DNA of 19,476 nt from JAGOTP01 sp964443315 (GCA_964443315.1 CAYUCP010000014.1:1-19476), one strand, 5' to 3'; positions 1 to 5,736 are shown, counted from the first letter of the stretch. Notes: generated from the letters alone by a model not told the origin. Program-made: numbers and translations.

Positions 1-55
1 ACCGCCCCCGCCATCGGTGGGCCCGGCAGCGCCGGCGAGCCCAACAGCGGCCAGC
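1..55. repeat. Terminal direct repeat, left copy (circular join)
   Basis: These 55 bases are identical to 19422-19476. The reading frame that begins at 19362 passes from base 19421 to base 1 without losing phase. The simplest reading is a circular molecule opened at an arbitrary point, with the overlap left by the assembler. An exact 55-bp overlap is a common assembly k-mer length, so it is unlikely to be a biological terminal repeat. Confidence 0.93.
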
Positions 56-279
56 CGGGCGCGCCTGGCGATGCCTCCGAGGCCGACGCGCCCCGGGCGC
101 CCAAGCGCAACCCGGGGGCGCCGCGCCTCGAAATGCCACTCGGCTACGGACAAAACGAGGCGCCCGGCCAGCCCGAAGGGGCCGAGTACACGCGCCAGCT
201 GTGGCCGCAGCAGGCGCCGCCGAGCGACGAACCGGTGCCGCTGCCGCTCAACCCTGTACACGTGGAGCAGAGGCCATGA
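1..279 (+). CDS. Small single-span membrane protein, Pro/Gly-rich (C-terminal part; gene crosses the circular join)
   Basis: Frame 1 is open from base 1 to the TGA at 277-279 and is the continuation of the gene starting at GTG 19362. The full product is about 112 aa: a short hydrophobic segment near residues 4-14, basic residues after it, then a long Gly/Pro/Ala-rich hydrophilic tail with no recognisable domain. The stop overlaps the next start (ATGA at 276-279), so it is probably translationally coupled to the lipoprotein gene. It belongs to the series of small membrane proteins in the virion half of the genome. Possible roles are a membrane-associated virion protein or a lysis accessory. 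I do not recognise the family. Confidence 0.75.
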   Translation, partial: TAPAIGGPGSAGEPNSGQPGAPGDASEADAPRAPKRNPGAPRLEMPLGYGQNEAPGQPEGAEYTRQLWPQQAPPSDEPVPLPLNPVHVEQRP

Positions 280-869
280 AAACGCGTGCGATCAGACTGC
301 TGGTGGTGGGTCTGGTAATGGGGCTGGCGAGCTGCGCTCACAACGCCGGGCCGCAGCCTGAGGCGGTGGACGTGGCGCAGTGCGTGGCGGAAAACGCGTC
401 GCCGATGGTGCGGCCGGTCACGGAAGACGTGAACGCACTGGTCCACGGCTCGACGGAGGATCGAATCGCCGCGTCGCTCGAATTGGCGACGCTGGTCTTG
501 GCGCGCTCCCTGAGCGTGGAGCAGTGCATCCGCCTGGCGACGCTACGGCGCGCCTTGCAAGCTGCCAGCGGGCGCGACGGGGCGGCGCTGCTGGACAAGT
601 TCCTCGTCGCACCCGCCCGCATTTACCGAGTAGATATTGTACCCGAGTTCGGTTCTGGTCAGCACGCACTTTTCGACGACAATTCGCCCCTTGCCGTCGA
701 TCCACACGTCGCGCACGTAGGACGTGATTTCCGACACGCACCCGCCGAGCAGCAGCGCCATTGCTACCAACATGCCTCGCACCATCGACACACCTCCTAT
801 TGCGCGCTGAGACGCGCTCCCGGCGACAACCTTCACCCGGGCGCACCGCGCCTGCAAGGGGCCTCGTGA
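276..869 (+). CDS. Putative lipoprotein; 3' half runs antisense to another gene
   Basis: The product (197 aa) starts with a basic and hydrophobic signal and a canonical lipobox LASC ending at Cys20, so the N-terminus is predicted to be a lipid-anchored exported protein. Residues 20 to about 115 look like a normal helical protein with GC-rich third codon positions. Beyond about nucleotide 620 the translation becomes His-rich and unlike a protein, exactly where it runs antisense to the minus-strand gene at 543-785. The frame nevertheless stays open to a TGA that overlaps the next ATG (TGATG at 867-871). Either the tail is a chance extension after an insertion or inversion, or this is a true antisense overlap. 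The start overlaps the previous stop. Confidence 0.6.
   Translation: MKTRAIRLLVVGLVMGLASCAHNAGPQPEAVDVAQCVAENASPMVRPVTEDVNALVHGSTEDRIAASLELATLVLARSLSVEQCIRLATLRRALQAASGRDGAALLDKFLVAPARIYRVDIVPEFGSGQHALFDDNSPLAVDPHVAHVGRDFRHAPAEQQRHCYQHASHHRHTSYCALRRAPGDNLHPGAPRLQGAS
543..785 (-). CDS. Small lipoprotein, the only minus-strand gene (candidate moron)
   Basis: An 80-aa product begins after a very strong ribosome binding site (AGGAGG, about 7 bases before ATG at 785-783). Residues 1-16 are a lipoprotein signal (hydrophobic run followed by LLGGC, Cys16). The mature part includes a stretch reading VRDVWIDGKGRIVVEKC and has two further cysteines. Its codons have much GC-richer third positions than the opposite frame over the same bases, so this is the better coding frame at 620-785. 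It faces the rest of the genome, as phage morons expressed from a prophage often do; lipoprotein morons can block superinfection, but that role here is inference. No promoter was assigned with confidence. Confidence 0.75.
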   Translation of the reverse strand: MVRGMLVAMALLLGGCVSEITSYVRDVWIDGKGRIVVEKCVLTRTELGYNIYSVNAGGCDEELVQQRRPVAPAGSLQGAP

Positions 870-1258
870 TGTCACCCGTCCGCACGCTCGCCACGCTCGC
901 CGGCGCCGCCGGCGCGCTCTACTTCGCGAGCCGCAAGCAGTGGATCCACGCCGGCGCGCTCGCTGCCGGCGCGCTCGCTGTTCGGCTGACGGCGCCACCC
1001 GATCCGCTCGACGGCGCGCGCCTCGGCTACTGGCACGACGAAGAGGCCGTGCGCTACGCTGGCCCGGCCATGGACTTCCACAAGGGCATCCGCAGCAAGG
1101 CAGCGCAGCCGGACGGCACTGTGGTGGTGACCTGGCGTGACGGCGTGCAGCAGCTCTACGAGCGGGACGGTGGAGAAGAGGCCGACTTCTGGCATCCGAT
1201 CGGGCTGCTCATCCCGCCGCCTGGTGGTGTCCCCTTCCTGCCCAAGACCGGCGCCTAG
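869..1258 (+). CDS. Small membrane protein of unknown function
   Basis: The 129-aa product has two short Ala/Gly/Leu-rich hydrophobic stretches (about residues 5-20 and 28-42) followed by a soluble domain rich in Trp, Asp and Gly, ending in a Pro-rich segment. AAGGGG lies eight bases before the ATG, and the start overlaps the preceding stop as TGATG. It lies in the run of membrane and lipoprotein genes after the lysin. A virion-membrane protein is plausible; I do not recognise the family. Confidence 0.75.
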   Translation: MSPVRTLATLAGAAGALYFASRKQWIHAGALAAGALAVRLTAPPDPLDGARLGYWHDEEAVRYAGPAMDFHKGIRSKAAQPDGTVVVTWRDGVQQLYERDGGEEADFWHPIGLLIPPPGGVPFLPKTGA

Positions 1259-1276
1259 CGCGCCCCGAGGATCGAC

Positions 1277-1534
1277 ATGGACGGAGATCGCAAGCTGCTG
1301 ACGTTCGCGCTCGCTGTGGTGGTGGGCTACCTGGTGGCCGACATGATGGCGCCGGAAACCGCGGCCCAGAAGAGCATCAACCCGCCGCCCGCCGGCAACA
1401 GCCTTCCGCCCGCCGACCGGCCGCCGCCCAACGATGCGGTCGGCGTGCCTCGCGTCGAAGCCGGCCCCGATCGCCCGTTCGAGCTCGTGAACGGCAAGAT
1501 CAACCCCGTCGGCGGTGGCTTCAACCGCGAATGA
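1277..1534 (+). CDS. Single-span membrane protein with Pro-rich tail
   Basis: The 85-aa product has one hydrophobic segment (about residues 8-25, LLTFALAVVVGYLVADMM) and a Pro-rich hydrophilic remainder. GAGG lies about 7 bases before the ATG. Its stop overlaps the start of the next gene as ATGA. The layout, one membrane span plus a disordered tail, is repeated in several genes of this half and fits the small membrane-embedded proteins of internal-membrane phages. No family recognised. Confidence 0.75.
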   Translation: MDGDRKLLTFALAVVVGYLVADMMAPETAAQKSINPPPAGNSLPPADRPPPNDAVGVPRVEAGPDRPFELVNGKINPVGGGFNRE

Positions 1535-1782
1535 CGCGGATGCGCGAAACGCCCTGGTACGAGCACGCAGCCCGCGTCGGCGCGCTGCTGGCGGTGCTGA
1601 CGCCGCTCGTGTTCATGGCGCGCGCCATGGGCGCCATGGAAGCGCGCCTTGAGGAAATCGCGACCGTCGTCCGCGGCTCCGAACAGCGTTTCCAGACCAT
1701 CGATCGCCGCGTGGCGGAGCTCGAGGCGCGCGTGTCCGCCGAGGAAGCCGTCGAACGCGACCGACGCACCGCCTCCCGCTGA
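1531..1782 (+). CDS. Membrane-anchored coiled-coil protein
   Basis: The 83-aa product has a hydrophobic segment (about residues 16-30) followed by a heptad-patterned, charged helix (about residues 35-80) that probably forms a coiled coil. The start overlaps the upstream stop by four bases. It is the last gene before the structured non-coding segment. A spanin-like or virion-membrane role is possible from topology alone, but nothing specific identifies it. Confidence 0.72.
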   Translation: MTRMRETPWYEHAARVGALLAVLTPLVFMARAMGAMEARLEEIATVVRGSEQRFQTIDRRVAELEARVSAEEAVERDRRTASR

Positions 1783-1809
1783 TTTTTCATCCCCACCCAC
1801 ACGCAAGGC

Positions 1810-1838
1810 TTGACAGCCGGCCCATTTTCGGGTCCGAT
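1810..1838 (+). promoter_or_regulatory. Possible promoter with consensus -35 box
   Basis: A perfect TTGACA (1810-1815) is followed after 17 bases by TCCGAT (1833-1838), a weak -10 match. Transcription from here would run through the structured segment into the integrase gene. The -10 is poor, so this is tentative. Confidence 0.3.
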
Positions 1839-1845
1839 TCCACTT

Positions 1846-1948
1846 GCTCGCCCGCTTGAGGCTGGGCCTCTCACGACCCCCGAGAGACCCGGCGCCCACC
1901 GGGAGCCCGCGCGGCACCGCCGACGGGCCCGGCCTCAAGCGGGCGAGC
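1846..1948. repeat. Perfect 17-bp inverted repeat (arms 1846-1862 and 1932-1948)
   Basis: The left arm GCTCGCCCGCTTGAGGC is exactly complementary to the right arm at 1932-1948. The 69-base loop contains the left arm of the second inverted repeat (1894-1914), so the two repeats interleave like a pseudoknot. Confidence 0.9.
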
Positions 1949-2037
1949 TGCGTTTCAAGCCCTACGGCTTCCGGCCGCTCCGCCGAACCATCAGGCTGCG
2001 CCCCGGAGGCGGCTGCCCGCGCGGGCTCCCGGTGGGC
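1894..2037. repeat. Perfect 21-bp inverted repeat (arms 1894-1914 and 2017-2037)
   Basis: The left arm begins GCCCACCGGGAGCCCGCGC and the whole 21-base arm is exactly complementary to 2017-2037. It interleaves with the 17-bp repeat: order of arms is A, B, A', B'. A perfect arm of this length is not expected by chance even at high GC. Confidence 0.9.
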
Positions 2038-2043
2038 CTCTGC

Positions 2044-2135
2044 GGCGCGCCCGTGGGCGCGCCTCTGAGGGGGTCTCTTTCCCTCCCGCGGGCGGGAGGG
2101 CGCGCCCCAACGGGGCGCGGGTGGGTGTCACCCGC
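2044..2135. repeat. Row of four compact GC hairpins upstream of the integrase
   Basis: Four adjoining stem-loops are visible: 2044-2063 (GGCGCGCCC against GGGCGCGCC), 2081-2100 (CCCTCCCGC against GCGGGAGGG), 2101-2119 (CGCGCCCC against GGGGCGCG) and 2117-2135 (GCGGGTG against CACCCGC). The last contains a copy of the 11-mer GGGTGTCACCC found again at gene junctions downstream. They could be an origin, a transcription barrier or a structured leader. Confidence 0.75.
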
Positions 2136-2177
2136 CGGACTGGTGAATGAGCCACCCGACCGCACGTCTAACGCAGC

Positions 2178-3242
2178 ATGGGTGGGACTCTGGCCGAGTG
2201 GATCACGCGCTACGAACCGCACGCCCGGCTCCGGCTCTCGGCGTCCACCTGGTCCCGCCGGCGTTACGAGCTGCGCGACCTTCGCCAGGCGTTCGGCGAT
2301 CGGCCCTTCGTCGAGCTGACCGGCGCCGAAGTCGAGACGTGGGCCGCTGCCCGCATCGCCGGAGGCATCCGGCCCGTCAGCGTCAATGCCGCGCTGCGCA
2401 CGCTGCGGGTCCTGGTGAGCTACGCCCGCGAGGCCGGCGAGCCGGTGGGGCTGCGCTTCCGCATGTTGCCCGAGCGCGCCAGCCGGGCGCGGCGGGTGAA
2501 GCTGTGGACCGCGGCCGAAGTCGAACAGCTCATCCACCAGGCGCGGCAGCTGTCGCCGGAACTCGTCCCGCTGCTGGTATTCCTGGCGAACACCGGTTGC
2601 CGCAAGGCGGAAGCGCTGGCGCTCACCTGGGACAAGGTTCATGAGGCGCGCGGCGTGGTGGAGATCTCCACCCTCGCCGACGAGGAAGACGGCGCGGACC
2701 TCTGGACACCCAAGAGCGCACGGGTGCGCGAAGTGCCGATCAATGACGTGCTGTCGGCGCTGCTGCCGACGCTGCCGCGGGCCTCTCGCTTCGTGTTCCC
2801 AAACCGCAAGGGCGGGCAATACGCGGTCTGGCCGCAGCGCGCCTTTGACCGGGCCCGAGAGGCGGCGGGCATCGTCGGCGGGCCGCACACGCTTCGCCAC
2901 ACCTACGCCTTGCACTTCCTGGCGACCACGCCCGATCTGCTGCTGCTCGCGCGCATCCTCGGGCACAGCCACCAGCGGGTCACCGAGATCTACTCGCACT
3001 TGCTGCCCGAACACCTGGCCCGGGGGCGCCGCGCAGTGCGCTTCGGAGATGCGGTGCTGTTGGCGCCGCCCGGAAGCGAGGCCCCGGCCGCGCCGCCGGC
3101 GACCGTGGTTCGACCTCTTGCCGAAGCGCTCGAGCGGGCCCGGACGTGGGGCGCCTCGCTGTGGAGCGCCGTGAAAGTGGCGCGCTCCGCCGTCGAGAAT
3201 CACATGACGGAGCAAAAGTCAACGCCCAAACGGAGCGCGTGA
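2178..3242 (+). CDS. int: Tyrosine recombinase / phage integrase
   Basis: The 354-aa product has a core-binding domain (about residues 3-100) and a catalytic domain (about 110-285). The catalytic set is visible: Arg142 in TGCRKAEAL, His237 and Arg240 in HTLRH, His263 in LGHSH and the nucleophile Tyr272 in EIYSHL. The ATG at 2178 is the only likely start, since an in-frame TAA lies at 2169-2171; no good ribosome binding site is seen. The C-terminus extends about 70 residues past the catalytic Tyr with an Ala/Pro linker and a basic end. It lies next to a tRNA-Gly fragment (3404-3453), the usual attP arrangement, so it probably integrates and excises the element at a host tRNA-Gly gene. Confidence 0.95.
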   Translation: MGGTLAEWITRYEPHARLRLSASTWSRRRYELRDLRQAFGDRPFVELTGAEVETWAAARIAGGIRPVSVNAALRTLRVLVSYAREAGEPVGLRFRMLPERASRARRVKLWTAAEVEQLIHQARQLSPELVPLLVFLANTGCRKAEALALTWDKVHEARGVVEISTLADEEDGADLWTPKSARVREVPINDVLSALLPTLPRASRFVFPNRKGGQYAVWPQRAFDRAREAAGIVGGPHTLRHTYALHFLATTPDLLLLARILGHSHQRVTEIYSHLLPEHLARGRRAVRFGDAVLLAPPGSEAPAAPPATVVRPLAEALERARTWGASLWSAVKVARSAVENHMTEQKSTPKRSA

Positions 3243-3279
3243 TGAATCTCGACGCACAAAACAACGCGCCGGTCAATAT

Positions 3280-3331
3280 GCAAAAGTTGCATAGTTCGCA
3301 ACTCTTTGCACGGCGGTACGCAAAAGGTCGC
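3280..3331. repeat. Three related ~12-bp repeats, candidate integrase arm-type sites
   Basis: GCAAAAGTTGC (3280-3290), GCAACTCTTTGC (3298-3309, the inverted form GCAAAGAGTTGC) and GCAAAAGGTCGC (3320-3331) share a GCAAA...GC pattern and lie about 20 bases apart in an AT-richer patch between integrase and the tRNA fragment. This is where arm-binding sites are expected. Assignment is by position and pattern only. Confidence 0.45.
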
Positions 3332-3403
3332 AGTTGCGCCGCCGGAAAAAATCGGCGCAGGATTCGAGGCGTGCAGCAGCCGATCGGCCAGCCTCACACC
3401 GCG

Positions 3404-3453
<50 letters not shown>

Positions 3454-3495
3454 GCTCCGTGGCCGCGCGGCCCACCCCTCGACGGGGGGCAGCTC

Positions 3496-3930
3496 ATGCT
3501 GAGCACCGAACGCGAGATCGCATGGGTGGCGGTGCGCGCGCTGCGGCAACTGCAACGCCCGTCCATGGACCTGTCCCCGGCAGATCGCGATCTCGTTCGC
3601 GAGGCGCTGGCTGCGCTGCTGCCGCTCGTCGAGCAGCAGCCGGGGGAGTCCGCCGGCGTGTCGGTGCTGGGGGGCAAGGTGTTCGCCAACATCCTTCACG
3701 ACACGAGCGCTCCGACGCGGGCCGGCCTGCTGCAACGGTGGTTCGATCTCGAGGCGCCCATGTTGGTCTGCCTCGACTTCGCGCGGCTGGCGCTGTTCAC
3801 GCGGCAGCGGGGCGAATCGACGGCGCACCTCCGTGAGGTGTGGGCCTACGTGCGGCGCCTTGCTTCGCTGGTGGCGGATGCACCTGCCGAGTTTGCCGAT
3901 GCTCCGTCGTCGGAGATCGTCGATGCATAA
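3496..3930 (+). CDS. Uncharacterised helical protein, first gene of the accessory operon
   Basis: The 144-aa product looks mainly alpha-helical, with Leu/Ala-rich amphipathic stretches, no signal and no clear motif. The ATG at 3496 is chosen because the frame upstream crosses the tRNA fragment, and a G-rich binding site (GGGGGG, 3483-3488) precedes it. That site can pair with CCCC just upstream (CCCCTCGACGGGG), so it may be partly sequestered. Its stop overlaps the next gene. Function unknown; as the first gene after attP it could be a regulator. Confidence 0.75.
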   Translation: MLSTEREIAWVAVRALRQLQRPSMDLSPADRDLVREALAALLPLVEQQPGESAGVSVLGGKVFANILHDTSAPTRAGLLQRWFDLEAPMLVCLDFARLALFTRQRGESTAHLREVWAYVRRLASLVADAPAEFADAPSSEIVDA

Positions 3931-4405
3931 GCTGGAAGTGAAAGACCGGTGCCCGATCTGCGGCGGGCCGGGCAACTTGAACAGAGACCCGGAGCCGGGA
4001 TCGTACGTTGGTCGGCTGCTCAACAGCACGTGCCGCGATCCCAAGTGCGGATGGAACTTCACCAGCGAGCCGCGGAAGCCGCTGCGCGGCGCTCGCCAGG
4101 CGTGCGGGTTCTGCGAGCGAACGAGCCGTGAGCCTCAGGCGTTCGGGTGGCGGAAGGTGGGCGGCCGGTGGCTCTGCACGAACCACGGGGGGGAGCCGGT
4201 GAGCGTCGGCTGCTCGCGGATGATGAGCGACGCCACGCTGCCAAGTGGTGCGCGCGTGGTGACCAGGATTTACGACGATGGCGAGTCCTTCGCCGTGTAC
4301 CTGCTGCGCCCGCCGCTGCCTTATGTGGTGGGGCGCGGCGCCACGAAGATCGAAGCGCTGCGGACGATGCTTCGCGTCGCTGCATCGTCTGAGGGCTCAA
4401 CGTGA
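3923..4405 (+). CDS. Zinc-ribbon-like protein
   Basis: The 160-aa product begins with CPICGG (near residues 10-15) and a second cysteine pair in CRDPKC, forming a likely zinc ribbon; a further CGFC ... C-X2-H set follows near residues 58-90. The C-terminal third (from about residue 100) is a small alpha/beta stretch. The start overlaps the previous stop by 8 bases and has GGAGA upstream. It is the first of many Cys-X2-Cys proteins in this operon. A nucleic-acid binding or protein-contact role is likely but not specific. Confidence 0.75.
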   Translation: MHKLEVKDRCPICGGPGNLNRDPEPGSYVGRLLNSTCRDPKCGWNFTSEPRKPLRGARQACGFCERTSREPQAFGWRKVGGRWLCTNHGGEPVSVGCSRMMSDATLPSGARVVTRIYDDGESFAVYLLRPPLPYVVGRGATKIEALRTMLRVAASSEGST

Positions 4406-4725
4406 GGCGCGGCCCGAAGGTGTTGCCGGGAAACGACCTGAACCGAATCGCGGCGCGGCTGCGTGAGCTGCGCGGACAGCGTGAAGAGATCGACGCGCAG
4501 ATCGAAGCGCTCAAGAGGAGGCGGGCGGACGTGCAGCAGAACATTCAAGAGGGGCTGCGCGTGGTGCGCGAGCTGCTGTGGGAAGAGCCCGACGCGGGCT
4601 CCCGGCGTGGCGAGGAGTCTTCCGACAGCTGCGACGGCGACGGCTGCGGCTACTGCGACAGCTGCAACCGCGCGGCGGCGGCGGAGTCGCAGCGTGGCCG
4701 GGAGTCATCCGGGGGCAACGGGTGA
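4402..4725 (+). CDS. Coiled-coil protein with Cys-rich acidic tail
   Basis: The 107-aa product starts at GTG overlapping the upstream TGA (GTGA). Residues about 10-58 form a highly charged heptad-like helix. The tail carries a cysteine cluster CDGDGCGYCDSC and two copies of a short motif of the type SRRGEESS / SQRGRESS, encoded by a DNA repeat that occurs again near 5250. Function unknown. The coiled coil suggests oligomerisation. Confidence 0.7.
   Translation: MRRGPKVLPGNDLNRIAARLRELRGQREEIDAQIEALKRRRADVQQNIQEGLRVVRELLWEEPDAGSRRGEESSDSCDGDGCGYCDSCNRAAAAESQRGRESSGGNG
4690..4707 (+). repeat. 18-bp repeat CAGCGTGGCCGGGAGTCA, copy 1
   Basis: Identical to 5250-5267; a diverged copy (14 of 18) lies at 4603-4620. 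In each case the reading frame gives a short SxRGxES peptide near the C-terminus of a protein, close to a gene junction. Confidence 0.85.
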
Positions 4726-4937
4726 TCCGCATCGTCCCTACGACGCTCCGAGAGGCGCGCGCCTTCGTCGAGCGGTACCACCGGCATCATCGGCCACCGC
4801 AAGGCGGATTGTTCGCGGTCGGCTTGGCGCGCGAGGCGGAGATCGTGGGCGTGGCGATCGTCGGCAACCCGGTGGCGCGCATGCTCGACGATGGCTTTAC
4901 GAGGGTGTCACCCTCGACGGGCGAGGGTGAGTCGTGA
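4722..4937 (+). CDS. Truncated XF1762-family protein (N-terminal part only)
   Basis: The 71-aa product starts at GTG overlapping the upstream stop. Residues 1-59 match my recollection of the XF1762 family of small phage/prophage proteins (start IVPTTLREARAFV, then YHRHHRPPQGG, VGVAIVGNPVAR and LDDG). In that family the chain continues with a conserved TDGTRNACS region, giving roughly 150-170 aa; here it breaks after LDDGFT into RVSPSTGEGES, encoded by a 29-bp repeat, and stops. The conserved second half is not visible downstream in any frame. It is therefore probably a non-functional remnant or a reduced form. Confidence 0.72.
   Translation: MIRIVPTTLREARAFVERYHRHHRPPQGGLFAVGLAREAEIVGVAIVGNPVARMLDDGFTRVSPSTGEGES
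4902..4930 (+). repeat. 29-bp junction repeat, copy 1, with a hairpin over the next gene's binding site
   Basis: This differs from 5701-5729 at one base. It contains the 11-mer GGGTGTCACCC (4903-4913) and an 8-bp stem CACCCTCG / CGAGGGTG (4909-4929, loop ACGGG). The 3' arm holds the GAGGG that serves the GTG start at 4934. The GGGTG and CGAGGGTG arms compete for the same CACCC. Confidence 0.88.
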
Positions 4938-5494
4938 AGCCGCGCCGTCCGATGGTGAGGTCGCTCAGTCGGGAAATGATCAAGTGGCTGCTGGTGGTGA
5001 ACCGGGAGCCTGACGGCACTTGGCCGATCGGCTCACTGCCCGACCGCACGGCGTTCGCGTTGGAGCGGCGCGGCCTGGTGCGCTGGGGCGCCTCCGTGGT
5101 GCATATCACCCGCGAGGGGCGCGCCGTCGCCGACTGCCATACCGGGCGGGAGGAACACGGCACCGCGATGGTAGAATGCCGGCGACGCTCGCCTCGCCCG
5201 CTACCAGGACTTCGTGCGCCGCAACCCGCCCGCGGTGGTGTTGGCGTCCCAGCGTGGCCGGGAGTCAGGCAGCGAGGGGCGGGAGTGATGCGCGCGGGAA
5301 CGGCGCGCCTCGGCAACAAGTTTTTCGGCTACGCCTATCGCGGCGTGTTGCGCGACGACGGGGGCGCGATCGTTTGGACCTGCCAGTGTTCGACGCCGCA
5401 CGCCAATCGCAGCATCAGCGGCTCGCGCTTCGGGCGGTCTGCGCTCGCCTGCGCCGAGGCCGAGATGGCGCGACGCGACGGGGGGCGGCCTTGA
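4934..5494 (+). CDS. Winged-helix-like protein; frame apparently fused to the next gene by a frameshift
   Basis: The frame from GTG 4934 (overlapping the upstream TGA) is open for 186 aa. Residues about 10-72 resemble a small winged helix: SREMIKWLL, a helix with TAFALERRGLVRW, then a wing-like VVHITREGRAVA. After residue ~80 the translation becomes Arg/Pro-rich and implausible until a methionine at 5288, which begins protein-like sequence again. In between, the +1 frame is the protein-like one (5175-5288). I think the true gene ends at 5288 after a +1 shift near 5170-5178, and a separate gene starts at 5288. It may be a DNA-binding regulator. Confidence 0.6.
   Translation: MKPRRPMVRSLSREMIKWLLVVNREPDGTWPIGSLPDRTAFALERRGLVRWGASVVHITREGRAVADCHTGREEHGTAMVECRRRSPRPLPGLRAPQPARGGVGVPAWPGVRQRGAGVMRAGTARLGNKFFGYAYRGVLRDDGGAIVWTCQCSTPHANRSISGSRFGRSALACAEAEMARRDGGRP
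5175..5288 (+). pseudogene. Out-of-frame C-terminal segment of the winged-helix-like gene
   Basis: The +1 frame after a TAG at 5172-5174 reads like a real protein (for example DARLARYQDFVRRN, then PPAVVLASQRGRES) and ends at TGA 5286-5288. That stop overlaps ATG 5288 as TGATG, matching the coupling seen across this operon. The SQRGRES ending is shared with the 4402 gene. There is no good start codon within the segment, so it most likely belongs to the upstream gene through a +1 frameshift, natural or from a sequencing indel. Confidence 0.5.
5250..5267 (+). repeat. 18-bp repeat CAGCGTGGCCGGGAGTCA, copy 2
   Basis: Identical to 4690-4707. It lies 20 bases before the ATG at 5288 and in the +1 frame encodes the SQRGRES ending. 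Confidence 0.85.
5279..5296 (+). repeat. 18-bp translation-junction repeat GCGGGAGTGATGCGCGCG, copy 1
   Basis: Identical to 6728-6745. Each copy contains the binding site GGGAG, the stop of one gene and the start of the next (TGATG), so the upstream protein ends in Arg-Glu and the downstream one starts Met-Arg-Ala. Confidence 0.85.
5288..5494 (+). CDS. Small uncharacterised protein
   Basis: The 68-aa product begins at an ATG within TGATG, with GGGAG upstream, and shares its frame with the 4934 reading frame. It contains TWTCQC-like aromatic/Cys residues near the middle and a helical, Ala-rich C-terminus (SALACAEAEMARRDG). The pattern (short beta stretch, Cys pair, helix) suggests a small folded domain. 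It could instead be the C-terminal part of a 186-aa fusion, but the junction signals favour an independent gene. Confidence 0.5.
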   Translation: MRAGTARLGNKFFGYAYRGVLRDDGGAIVWTCQCSTPHANRSISGSRFGRSALACAEAEMARRDGGRP

Positions 5495-5736
5495 GCGCGT
5501 GCGCGGGTGACACCCGCATCGAGCCGTCGCCGCTGTGTGCGAACGCGCCGCACTACGAGTGCTGCCGCTGCGGCGCGCCGCTGTGCGGAGCGCACGCCTG
5601 CCTCGACAACCGCACCGACCGAGAGAACCGCATGCTTTGCCTTGGCTGCTCCGACGACGTGAACGGGCGTTGCACCGCGGGGGACGAGTGCGATAGCGGC
5701 AGGGTGTCACCCTCGACGGGCGGGGGTGACGCTTGA
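5491..5736 (+). CDS. Small zinc-finger protein (treble-clef/B-box-like Cys pattern)
   Basis: The 81-aa product probably starts at TTG 5491, overlapping the upstream TGA (TTGA), with a GGGGGG binding site like that of the 3496 gene. It contains CCRCGAPLCGAHAC followed about 20 residues later by CLGC, a spacing suited to one or two zinc sites. The C-terminus RVSPSTGGGDA is encoded by the second 29-bp junction repeat and matches the ending of the truncated XF1762-like protein. A palindrome GCGGGTGACACCCGC lies just inside the coding start. Function unknown. Confidence 0.65.
   Translation: MSACAGDTRIEPSPLCANAPHYECCRCGAPLCGAHACLDNRTDRENRMLCLGCSDDVNGRCTAGDECDSGRVSPSTGGGDA
5503..5517. repeat. Palindrome GCGGGTGACACCCGC
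   Basis: A 7-bp stem with one central base, containing the reverse complement of the 11-mer GGGTGTCACCC seen at 2123, 4903 and 5702. It overlaps codons 5-9 of the zinc-finger gene, so it could be an operator or a start-region hairpin. Confidence 0.6.
5701..5729 (+). repeat. 29-bp junction repeat, copy 2
   Basis: One base different from 4902-4930. It again forms an 8-bp hairpin (5708-5728, one G-T pair), and its 3' arm supplies the G-rich binding site for the next start (TTG 5733). Confidence 0.88.

Larger units (their letters stand above)
1783..2177. other. Gene-free, highly structured segment (candidate replication origin, ncRNA or control region)
   Basis: No convincing gene is present in these 395 bases on either strand; the long minus-strand frame here is a shadow of the integrase gene. 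The segment holds a TTGACA box, two long perfect inverted repeats whose arms interleave, and a row of compact GC hairpins (each listed separately). It separates the virion/lysis operon from the integrase. Such structure suits a rolling-circle origin or a structured RNA, but no nick site can be named from sequence alone. Confidence 0.6.

Noticed and set aside
1783..2177. CRISPR array, suggested by repeated GC-rich stems
   Set aside because: The stems differ from each other and there is no regular repeat-spacer pattern.
1962..3215. Long minus-strand open frame opposite the integrase
   Set aside because: It mirrors the integrase, is Arg/Gly/Pro-rich with no domain, and long antisense frames are expected at this GC content.
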